Positions 46,748 to 53,652 of a DNA stretch of 64,000 bases are shown here, piece after piece. The position numbers and the translations under genes are program-made. The stretch is from assembly GCA_001783715.1 (NCBI GenBank), contig MFNF01000001.1:512930-576929 (forward strand), read 5' to 3'. Source of the stretch: Candidatus Lambdaproteobacteria bacterium RIFOXYD2_FULL_56_26. GTDB taxonomy: Bacteria; SAR324; XYD2-FULL-50-16. How positions within the stretch are numbered: the stretch's first letter is position 1; every line of letters begins with the position of its first letter. The notes beneath the pieces are model-generated. The model saw only the letters and a list, made by a program, of their open reading frames with translations, was not told the origin of the DNA and made no database searches.

Positions 46748-47488
46748 TCAATCCACCGGATTTGGCTCCCCTTTTTTTTCAGGCAGCCGCTCCAAGTCTT
46801 CTGGTGCTGGGGGCGAAGGTTCCGCTTGGGGTTGGCCGGTTTGGTCGGTGACCTCGGTCGGCCCATGTTCGCTTTGGGAGAGGTCCAGGGGTAAAAAATT
46901 GGCCAGACCGGTCCACCGCTCCAGCCCCTCCTGGGGGGTCTGGAGGTGGCAGACCAAGGCCAGGGCACAGCGGCTTTCTTGGACCAACTGGGTAAAAAAG
47001 TTTTCCATCGGCCCATCCAACTGGCGCAAAAACAGCTGGCTGATCAGGATCAAACCGGATTCCTGGAACCCCAGGCTCAACAGGGCAAACTTGAGCCGTT
47101 CGTCCCCCTTAAGCTTATAGACCTGCAGGTGCCGCAGCGAATAGGCCCGCAGCTCTTCCATCAAGGTTCGTTTGGCCCGTCTCCGGCCACCGAACTGCAA
47201 GAAGGGCTGGGACTCCAAGGTCAGGAAGGGTCCCACCTTTTTTTTGTACACCCGGTCCCCCAACAGCAGGCGGTCCGAATGGCAGGCATAGTCCCTGGCC
47301 TTGTAGATCCGGCCTCTGTGCACCTGATACCGGCCTTCCAAGATCCCCAGAAACCCACTCATCTGGTCCTGGTTGGCCAGAGTGATCTTGTAGCGTTTTC
47401 CCCATTCCAATTCCAGGCTGACCCGTTTGAGGCCAAATTCCTGGTCCGGGAAAAACCCAACGTTGGCAAACTGGATCAACATTCCCAT
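46748..47488 (-). CDS. Degenerate ABC-ATPase-like protein
   Basis: A 246-residue protein that follows the plan of an ABC nucleotide-binding domain with its catalytic parts lost. FGLKRVSLELEWGKRYKITL (residues 18-37) matches the antiparallel sheet before Walker A, but residues 36-44 read TLANQDQMS instead of GxxGxGKS. LKGDE (126-130) replaces LSGGE, the Walker B position has GLILISQLF without the Asp-Glu, yet the D-loop pair L-D (157-158) remains. A Pro/Glu tail follows. It probably cannot hydrolyse ATP and may be a structural subunit. It starts three bases after the cupin gene. Confidence 0.6.
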   Translation of the reverse strand: MGMLIQFANVGFFPDQEFGLKRVSLELEWGKRYKITLANQDQMSGFLGILEGRYQVHRGRIYKARDYACHSDRLLLGDRVYKKKVGPFLTLESQPFLQFGGRRRAKRTLMEELRAYSLRHLQVYKLKGDERLKFALLSLGFQESGLILISQLFLRQLDGPMENFFTQLVQESRCALALVCHLQTPQEGLERWTGLANFLPLDLSQSEHGPTEVTDQTGQPQAEPSPPAPEDLERLPEKKGEPNPVD

Positions 47489-47491
47489 CGG

Positions 47492-47989
47492 TCAGCCTTT
47501 CACCCAGCCCAGGCGCTCCAGCGCCAAGGCTTCAAGGCTCGCTTGGTAGGCCTTGGCTTCCGGTTGTGGTTCAGCCGGGGCCCAGACAGCAAAGTCCTTG
47601 TCGCTGGTCGCCTCGTAGGGGCCAAGCTTGACCTCGTAAAATACGCTGCCCGACTGGAGGGCTAAGATCGAATGGAAGGTCCCAGCCGGGATGTCCGCTC
47701 CAAAGAGCCCCAGGCTGGGGTCCAGGCCCAAGACCTCCTGAGGGTGTCCCGTTTCGTCAAAGGTGACCAGTGCCCCTCTGCCGACCAGACACAAAAAAAC
47801 CTCGTCCTTGGCCGGGGTCAGGTGTCGGTGGGGACGGACATAACTGCCCGGCTCAATGGCGTTGAGCAGACGCTGCAAAGGATCGGAGGATTGGCGGTGA
47901 AAATTGTGGTTGGTCCGACCTCGGGGGGTTTGTCGGGCCTTGTGGGCGGTTTGGTCCAACAGGGGCCTAGTGATCTTTATGGCGCTCAT
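47492..47989 (-). CDS. WbuC-type cupin protein
   Basis: A 165-residue cupin. ARQTPRGRTNHNFHRQSSDP, LLNAIEPGSYVRPHRH (metal His54 and His56), EVFLCLVGRGALVTFDETG, then AGTFHSILAL, EVKLGPY and DFAVWAP follow the WbuC family pattern. WbuC members usually sit in O-antigen clusters and their reaction is not firmly known. No sugar-nucleotide genes are near, so this copy may serve another substrate. The start overlaps the small membrane-peptide gene by 23 bases. Confidence 0.8.
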   Translation of the reverse strand: MSAIKITRPLLDQTAHKARQTPRGRTNHNFHRQSSDPLQRLLNAIEPGSYVRPHRHLTPAKDEVFLCLVGRGALVTFDETGHPQEVLGLDPSLGLFGADIPAGTFHSILALQSGSVFYEVKLGPYEATSDKDFAVWAPAEPQPEAKAYQASLEALALERLGWVKG

Positions 47990-48146
47990 AAAAGTCCGTT
48001 AATTGTTCAAACAGCCGGTCCTTGTGCCGCCTCAGCCGCAAGGTCTCCAGCACTTTAAAACCAACCAGCAGGCCCAGGACCAGACAGATCAAAAAGAGCA
48101 GCCCTGCGCCCATCCAATCCAGGTTTGCAACCAGCCAGTTTTCCAT
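47967..48146 (-). CDS. Single-pass membrane peptide, 59 aa
   Basis: From the ATG at 48146, four bases after the receiver gene stop, it encodes one strong membrane helix (GAGLLFLICLVLGLLVGFKVL) and a basic, cytoplasmic tail (LRLRRHKDRLFEQL). Overlap with the cupin gene and tight spacing to the receiver gene support it being real. It could anchor the neighbouring soluble proteins to the membrane, which is inference. Confidence 0.5.
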   Translation of the reverse strand: MENWLVANLDWMGAGLLFLICLVLGLLVGFKVLETLRLRRHKDRLFEQLTDFYERHKDH

Positions 48147-48150
48147 GAGG

Positions 48151-48537
48151 TCAGGGTTGGACGTTGCGGAAAGCATCCACAAAGGTTTTCAGCTGCCCGG
48201 CATCGTAAGGCTTGACCAACAAGCCGCTAGAGCCTTTGCCATGGAGCATGGCCACGTCCTGTTCGGCGGTGGAGATCAGGATGGGCAGCTCGGCAAAGCG
48301 CCCCATAGACCGCAGCTTGGCCAACAGGGACAACCCCCCGGCAAAGGGCAGATTTACATCAAGGACCAGCATGTCCACCTTGGAATAGGCCTGCAAGACG
48401 GCGTAGGCCTCAAAGATGTCGCTGCACAAAATGGATTTAACCCCTTCGATCCGGGTCAACATTTTGTCGATCAGCTTCAGCTGGGGAGCGCTGTCTTCAA
48501 CGACCATGACCGTAAAAATTTGTTGGAACAATCCCAT
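48151..48537 (-). CDS. Single-domain response regulator (CheY-like)
   Basis: A 128-residue receiver from the ATG at 48537, with GGAGGG before it. Acidic pair E14-D15, phospho-Asp60 in LVLDVNLP, switch Thr/Ser at 89-90 (LISTAE) and Lys109 in LLVKPYD make it a competent phospho-acceptor. It has no output domain. It heads the leftward five-gene operon. It could be a CheY, but the neighbours are not chemotaxis genes, so I leave the name open. Confidence 0.85.
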   Translation of the reverse strand: MGLFQQIFTVMVVEDSAPQLKLIDKMLTRIEGVKSILCSDIFEAYAVLQAYSKVDMLVLDVNLPFAGGLSLLAKLRSMGRFAELPILISTAEQDVAMLHGKGSSGLLVKPYDAGQLKTFVDAFRNVQP

Positions 48538-48737
48538 GTTTTCCCTCCGGAGATGGGTCCAGACTACAAAAAAGACCCTCCTTTTGCCAAGAAAATCTCC
48601 CGGACCCATAAATTTCCAGACCGATCCCGGCCCAGGACCAAAGATTGGCTGCCTTCAATGCCCCCAGACAAAGGTTCAGGGCCTCTGGAGGGATGGGCCC
48701 CCCAACACGGGGGAGGCAATCGCCAAACATATCCGTG

Positions 48738-48765
48738 GCTATACCTTATTTGTTTGAATCTTAAA
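48738..48765 (-). promoter_or_regulatory. Possible promoter of the receiver/cupin/ABC-like operon
   Basis: On the minus strand, TTTAAG (complement of 48760-48765) and TATAGC (complement of 48738-48743) are 16 bases apart. The receiver start is about 200 bases downstream. A hairpin CCCCC/GGGGG with loop AACAC lies between them at about 48699-48713. Confidence 0.35.
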
Positions 48766-48794
48766 GGTGATTTTTTTATCTTCAGTCAATAACT

Positions 48795-48827
48795 GTTCTT
48801 GACCAGAACTCTAGGGGGTCTTAATAT
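48795..48827 (+). promoter_or_regulatory. Promoter of the SpeD-SpeE gene with overlapping dyad
   Basis: TTGACC (48799-48804), 17 bases, TAATAT (48822-48827). The -35 lies inside a perfect dyad GTTCT-TGACC-AGAAC (48795-48809), a natural repressor site. The gap from 48538 to 49123 (586 bases) has no other gene; the leader of about 290 bases after this promoter is A- and G-rich with no ORF I trust. Confidence 0.5.
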
Positions 48828-49123
48828 GCATTTAATTGGTTGGCTTTCCTTTTCTCCCGATCCCCAAGAAAAAGGCGGTTGCCTGCTTCAGGGCAAAACA
48901 GAGTGAGGCCGTGCCAAAAGAATCAGGGAAAACAAGGATTTTTGCCCTACCGGCCCCCTTGAGCCCCCCTGACGAAACCAAGGAAGGTCCAAGCTGAAAA
49001 AAGACAACTTAACGGTAAAAACCGCTTGATCAAATCTTCCAGACCGTCCATGGTCAGCTATTCTTTTTTGTTCCACCGTTTCCTGCGGTGCCGTTCCTGA
49101 AACCTCTCGTCGGGAGCCGAGCC

Positions 49124-50416
49124 TTGAGACAAGTCATCCACATCATCGCAGAATACGTCGGTTGCAAAAAAGGCCGAGAATTGTTTACCAATCTTGATGC
49201 CCTGATGCAGGTCCTGAGAGCGGAAGTCAAAAATTCCGGGTTGGACACCGTCGCTGAAGCTGGGTTTTCCTTTGGAGAAGGGGAAGGGGTGACTGGCTGT
49301 CTGGTTTTGGCCGAATCCCACCTCAACATCCATACTTGGCCGGAGCGGGATTTCTACCTGAACGTGGACATTTCGGTTTGCAACTACTCTTGCGACAACT
49401 TCCCCAAGGCGCTGAATCTGGCCAATGCGCTCAAGTCCGTCTTTGAACCCTTGGATGTCAACGAAAAGATCATCAAAGGCTACAAGGACATTGAAGACGA
49501 CAAATACACCGAGTACTTTTCCCCGGACTACGGCTTTTTCATCAAGCCGGCAGAGGTGCTCTACCGCAGCAGCGACGACCTCCAACAGGTCGAGGTGTAC
49601 GATACCAAGGACTTTGGCCGTCTGCTTCGGATCGACAGTTTCTTCCAGACTTCCGACAAAGACGAAGCCTTTTACCATGAGCCCCTGGTCCACCCGGCCA
49701 TGATTGCTCATCCGAACCCCAGGAAGGTCCTGATCATCGGTGCTGGGGATGGTGGCGTGCTCAACCACGTCTTGAAGTACAACACCGTCGAAAAGGCGGT
49801 GATGGTCGAAATCGACGACTCGGTGATCCAGGTTTCCAAGGAATACCTGCCCAAGGTCCACCAAGGTGCCTTTGACGACAAACGGGCCCAGGTGATCATC
49901 CAAGACGGCCTGGAATACATTGCCGGGACCGACGAAAAGTTTGATGTCATCATCCTGGACCTGACCGACCCGATTGGACCAGCCAGGGCCCTTTATACCC
50001 AGGCCTTTTACAAAAAGGTCAAACAGGCCCTGCGGGACGAAAGCTCGATCTTAGCCCTGCACACCGAATACCCGCAGCTTTACCCCCAGATGTACGGAAG
50101 GATCAACCGCACCTTGAAGGACACCTTCAAGTATGTGGCCAACGGCTTCCAGTTCGTGCCGATCTACGGGACCACCATGAGTTTTGCCTATTGTTCCGAC
50201 CAGAGCAACCCCAAGGGAGTGACCTTGGCGGAAGTACAAAACCGGTTGGACTCCAGGCAAGTTTCGGGGCTCAAGCTTTACAACCCCGAAATGCATTTCG
50301 GCTTCCTCGCCGAGCCGAACTATGTGAAGGAGATCTTGGCCAAGGAGTATGAAATCATTACTCCAGCCAAGGGGTTAGACGAGTTCATGAATACCTATAA
50401 CGTCGCTAGGACCTGA
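49124..50416 (+). CDS. speE: Fused S-adenosylmethionine decarboxylase-spermidine synthase (SpeD-SpeE)
   Basis: A 430-residue protein. Residues ~1-115 are a class 1b AdoMet decarboxylase: IHIIAEYVGC at the start, cleavage pair E64-S65 in LAESHLNIHTWPE, proton-donor His70 and Cys86. Residues ~125-430 are a spermidine synthase: IIGAGDGGVLNHVLKY (205-220), MVEIDDSV and catalytic LDLTDPIGPA (Asp279). The first domain makes decarboxylated AdoMet, and the second transfers its aminopropyl group to putrescine. Fusions of this kind are known but uncommon. I choose the TTG at 49124 because GGGAG lies seven bases upstream and it aligns with the SpeD start; a GTG at 49088 would add 12 unlike residues. Confidence 0.85.
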   Translation: MRQVIHIIAEYVGCKKGRELFTNLDALMQVLRAEVKNSGLDTVAEAGFSFGEGEGVTGCLVLAESHLNIHTWPERDFYLNVDISVCNYSCDNFPKALNLANALKSVFEPLDVNEKIIKGYKDIEDDKYTEYFSPDYGFFIKPAEVLYRSSDDLQQVEVYDTKDFGRLLRIDSFFQTSDKDEAFYHEPLVHPAMIAHPNPRKVLIIGAGDGGVLNHVLKYNTVEKAVMVEIDDSVIQVSKEYLPKVHQGAFDDKRAQVIIQDGLEYIAGTDEKFDVIILDLTDPIGPARALYTQAFYKKVKQALRDESSILALHTEYPQLYPQMYGRINRTLKDTFKYVANGFQFVPIYGTTMSFAYCSDQSNPKGVTLAEVQNRLDSRQVSGLKLYNPEMHFGFLAEPNYVKEILAKEYEIITPAKGLDEFMNTYNVART

Positions 50417-50638
50417 GAAGGGAGTTTTAGAAAATCGATTTGTTTTGCTTAAGTTTTACTTAAGTTTGCCTCTTCGGCAGGAGTCTTGTCCTAGGATCCA
50501 GGTAGCACCCTTTGGGCCGTTACCTGGGTGCCCCTGCTCCACAGTCAAGACCTTAGAATCTGTGGACCTGAGTAATCGGAAGGACCCTGTGCCTTCTATG
50601 CCCTAACCACAAGCAGTATCACCTTAGGAGGATGTAAG
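50417..50638 (+). promoter_or_regulatory. Hairpin-rich leader RNA before the variant speD
   Basis: No ORF occupies these 222 bases. In order: CTTAAG/CTTAAG (50448-50464), TGCC/GGCA (50468-50480), CCAGGTA/TACCTGG (50498-50527), TCCACAG/CTGTGGA (50538-50566) with a 15-base loop, and finally AGGAGG seven bases before the ATG. GCACCC (50505-10) can also pair with GGGTGC (50526-31), competing with the third stem. The arrangement is that of a structured leader, perhaps a riboswitch for AdoMet or polyamines; this is inference. Confidence 0.4.
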
Positions 50639-51010
50639 ATGGAAGAAGTTTGCATGGGATCCAATTGGGGAAAGCACGTCATTTGCGACCTTTACGGTTG
50701 CGACCTGAGTACCATGACCAACGCCCAGCATATCAAGGATTTTGTCAAAGAACTGGTGAAGCAGATTGACATGATCGCATTTGGGGAGACCGTGGTGGTT
50801 CATTTTGGGGACAACGAAAAGGTGGAAGGTTTCACCATGTCCCAGATGATCCAAACCAGCATGATCTCTGCCCACTTTGCCAACCACACCAAGGCGATTT
50901 ATTTGGACGTGTTCTCGTGCAAGGACTTCTCTTCCAAGACCGTGGTGGACTTGGCTGGCAAGTGGTTTAAGGCTACCAGTCACATCGTTCACGTGATTGA
51001 GCGCAAGTAA
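50639..51010 (+). CDS. speD: AdoMet decarboxylase-family protein, variant
   Basis: A 123-residue SpeD-like protein with an ideal AGGAGG site. GKHVICDLYGCD matches the family N-terminus. The presumed pyruvoyl Ser74 lies in QTSMISAHF, His79 matches the processing His, and Cys94 (DVFSCKDF) the proton donor, exactly 20 residues after the Ser as in bacterial SpeD. But Thr73 stands where Glu normally precedes the Ser, and the Glu of the HTWPE motif is His83. Such SpeD relatives may decarboxylate AdoMet or, as reported for some neofunctionalised homologues, arginine or ornithine. It lies just after the SpeD-SpeE fusion. Confidence 0.75.
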   Translation: MEEVCMGSNWGKHVICDLYGCDLSTMTNAQHIKDFVKELVKQIDMIAFGETVVVHFGDNEKVEGFTMSQMIQTSMISAHFANHTKAIYLDVFSCKDFSSKTVVDLAGKWFKATSHIVHVIERK

Positions 51011-51039
51011 GAAGCTTGGTTTTAGAAGCTTAACTTTTA

Positions 51040-51077
51040 AAAACCCACCCAGGCCAACCGGTTTGGGTGGGTTTTCC
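51040..51077 (+). terminator. Intrinsic terminator after the variant speD
   Basis: AAAACCCACCC pairs with GGGTGGGTTTT (11 bp, 14-base loop), giving A-rich and T-rich arms that could terminate from either side. It lies 29 bases after the stop in a 325-base gap whose remainder holds the next promoter. Confidence 0.75.
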
Positions 51078-51264
51078 CTTCCTGTTTTGCTCCTCCCTTT
51101 TCCCTCTTTTTGGCGTTTTTTTTTCGGCCCCCTGGGCCAGCCTTGGCTCGGTTTTGTCCCGGTCTTGGTGCAGCACAAAAGCCCCCCTTCCCGGACCAAA
51201 GTTCCAGACCCGAACCAACCGGTTTTTAAGGGCTCTTTTCTTTGTTTTTCCAAAGGTGCAAGCA

Positions 51265-51293
51265 TTGGCAAAGGGGAAAAAATGACCTAGCAT
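51265..51293 (+). promoter_or_regulatory. Promoter of the cache-type kinase gene
   Basis: TTGGCA at 51265-51270, 17 bases, TAGCAT at 51288-51293; five and four consensus matches. The start codon is 43 bases downstream. Confidence 0.45.
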
Positions 51294-51335
51294 TGCGGTA
51301 GCCATTCCTTTATCGGCCCTGTTTTACAGAAGACG

Positions 51336-53636
51336 ATGCCTGTCAACACTGCTAATAAAAGCTATCTTTTCAGCATATTCCTGCTGACCTTTGTGCCGCT
51401 GGCGGGGTTTATGGCCTTGCTTTTGAGCCTGTTTGACCAACATCACCGCAAGGAAACCCAGCAGAGACAGCTGCAAAAGATCGAACAACACCACCACCTG
51501 CAAACCCAATCGATCGAAACCTACCTGAACGACTGTATCTCCGACTTTTATTTCCTGAGCCAATCCCAAGATCTTTTTAAGACCATCGCCCAACACCGCC
51601 CGATCACCAATAAGGCCATTGAGCCTTTTTTTACCTTTATCGGTGCCAAAACCGGGATCGACCAAGTGCGGTTTTTGGACCTAGAAGGGGAGGAGCAGTT
51701 TCGGATCAACCACCCCAAGCTGGGCTCGCCACTGTTGGTGCCCCAGGCTCAACTACAAAAAAAGGGCAACCGGTACTATTTTTTGAACTCCAGAGACCTG
51801 GACCCGCTCCGTTATTACATCTCCCCCTTGGACCTCAACGTGGAGCACCAGGAGGTTGAATTTCCCTTTAAGCCGATGTTGCGGTTTGCCATGCCCATCT
51901 ACGACCAGGCCCAAAAGTTGGGGGTCTTTGTGGTCAACTTCCTGGCCGAGCGCTTTTTGGAGGGGATCCGCAACACCGCTTACCTGAGCGGCGGGCAGGT
52001 GATGTTGCTCAACTCGGAAGGTTATTATCTGGTCAGCCCCAACGAGGGGGAAGAGTGGGGCTTTGCACTGACCGGCAGGCAAGACCTGAAGTTTGACCGG
52101 CAACACCCCAAAAGCTGGGCAGAGATCGGCAGCCACAACAACGGCACCTTTTCCAACGAAGAGGGGTTTTTTGTTTTTGACCGGATCGATCTGGCCAAGA
52201 TGATCTCCTCTTCCCTGCCGATCCTTCCGGGGGCCCAAAACCTCCCGGTCTGGATCCTGGTGACCAAGGTCACTTCTTCGGACATCCTCCAGGACCACCG
52301 CAGCCAGATGATGGGGATCTATTACAGCTATCTGGCCATCTTGGTAGTGTTGGCCGCCTTCAGCCTCTACTTTGCCCGACACCAACAAAAGCTGAAGCTG
52401 TCCCAGGCGACCAACGCCGCCCAAACCAAGGTTCTCAAAAAACGGATCGACGAGCTTCATTGCCTTTACGACATCACCCACCTGACCGAAACGGAAAACC
52501 TGAATTTCCACGAGATGATGCAGCAGCTGGTCAACCAGATTCCCAAGGCCTGGGGCTATCCCCAGTACTGTTCGGTCAGGCTGGTGATCCGTACCGAGAT
52601 TTGGCGGAGCGTCAACTTCCGCAGCCCGGTGCTTTCCCAAAAAGAAGAGATTTGGAACCAAAACGAGCGGCTGGGCTACCTGGAGGTAGGCTACGACACC
52701 CAGCCACCCGAAGGCGGATTCCTGGAGGAGGAACAGTCCTTGTTGCAGGCTTTGGCCTTACGGATCCTCAAGGTCTATCAATTCCAAAAGACCAAGGAAC
52801 TGCTCCAGTCCCACCAAGAACAGTTGGAAGAACAGGTGGAACAACGGACCCACGAACTGGCCCAGGCGAACCAGCAGCTGACCTTTGAGGTCGCCGAAAA
52901 GCAGCGGCTGGCCGAAACCTTGGCCAAGGAAAAACAACGGGCCGAAGAGGCGACCAAAGCCAAAACCTCCTTCTTGTCGTTGGTGGCCCATGACCTGAAA
53001 TCACCGTTTTTTTCCATCCTGGGGATTTTAAGGCGGATCGTCAAAAAGGAAGCTAACCTGGACCCCAAGCACCGGGAACTGTTGGTTAACTCCATCGAAT
53101 CGGGCCAGCGGCTGCTCAACATGATCGACAAACTGATCACCATCAACCGCATCCAAACCGGCCGGATCAAGCCGGACTACCAGGAGATCCTGCTTTTTGA
53201 CTTGGCCCAACAGGTGAGCAACCAGTATGCAGATTCGGCGGAACAAAAGGGCATTGTCCTGGAAAACCAAGTTCCCAAGGCGGTGATCCTGGAAACCGAT
53301 CCTTTTTTGTTGGGCGAGGTGATGGCCAACCTTTTGTCCAACGCCATCAAGTTCTGTAGCCCTGGCGACCGGATCAAGGTCACCTGGGAACTAGGCCTGG
53401 GGTTGATCGTTGAGGACACGGGCTTGGGGATCGAGCCGGAGGTGGCCCAATACCTCTTTAAGGAACAGTTTTCCACCACTACCTTGGGAACCATGGGCGA
53501 AAAGGGGACCGGCCTTGGCCTCCCCTACTGTTTCGACATCATGAGGCTCCTGGGCGGTGGTATCGATCTGGATTCGGTGGTCAACCAAGGCAGTCGCTTT
53601 ACCTTGAGCTTCCCCAGCCACCGGCTGAGGCCCTAA
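51336..53636 (+). CDS. Membrane sensor histidine kinase with extracytoplasmic cache-like domain
   Basis: A 766-residue kinase. Membrane helices near residues 10-31 and 325-346 enclose a ~290-residue periplasmic region of dCache type (YLNDCISDFYFLSQS, IDQVRFLDLEGEEQFR, RFAMPIYDQAQKLGVFVVNF). A GAF-like segment follows at about 380-485, then a coiled coil, then HisKA LVAHDLKSPFFSILG and an ATPase with N-box VMANLLSNAIKFC, G1 DTGLGIEP and G2 KGTGLGLPYC. No receiver domain is fused and no regulator gene is adjacent. It is followed after 16 bases by the 645-residue unknown gene. Confidence 0.88.
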   Translation: MPVNTANKSYLFSIFLLTFVPLAGFMALLLSLFDQHHRKETQQRQLQKIEQHHHLQTQSIETYLNDCISDFYFLSQSQDLFKTIAQHRPITNKAIEPFFTFIGAKTGIDQVRFLDLEGEEQFRINHPKLGSPLLVPQAQLQKKGNRYYFLNSRDLDPLRYYISPLDLNVEHQEVEFPFKPMLRFAMPIYDQAQKLGVFVVNFLAERFLEGIRNTAYLSGGQVMLLNSEGYYLVSPNEGEEWGFALTGRQDLKFDRQHPKSWAEIGSHNNGTFSNEEGFFVFDRIDLAKMISSSLPILPGAQNLPVWILVTKVTSSDILQDHRSQMMGIYYSYLAILVVLAAFSLYFARHQQKLKLSQATNAAQTKVLKKRIDELHCLYDITHLTETENLNFHEMMQQLVNQIPKAWGYPQYCSVRLVIRTEIWRSVNFRSPVLSQKEEIWNQNERLGYLEVGYDTQPPEGGFLEEEQSLLQALALRILKVYQFQKTKELLQSHQEQLEEQVEQRTHELAQANQQLTFEVAEKQRLAETLAKEKQRAEEATKAKTSFLSLVAHDLKSPFFSILGILRRIVKKEANLDPKHRELLVNSIESGQRLLNMIDKLITINRIQTGRIKPDYQEILLFDLAQQVSNQYADSAEQKGIVLENQVPKAVILETDPFLLGEVMANLLSNAIKFCSPGDRIKVTWELGLGLIVEDTGLGIEPEVAQYLFKEQFSTTTLGTMGEKGTGLGLPYCFDIMRLLGGGIDLDSVVNQGSRFTLSFPSHRLRP

Positions 53637-53652
53637 CCTTTCCCCCGGCACC

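Noticed and set aside
46705..47016. Upstream extension of the small basic protein frame
   Set aside because: It overlaps the ABC-like gene in another frame with a Trp/Pro/Ser-rich, unnatural composition; only the part after the TTG at 46704 looks like protein.
49088..49123. GTG at 49088 as the SpeD-SpeE start
   Set aside because: It lacks a ribosome site and adds residues unlike any SpeD N-terminus; the TTG at 49124 has GGGAG at proper distance. It remains possible.
50498..50531. H-type pseudoknot formed by CCAGGTA, GCAC, TACCTGG and GTGC
   Set aside because: The segment order is right, but no bases separate the first two strands, so the connecting loop would have zero length; competing stems are more plausible.
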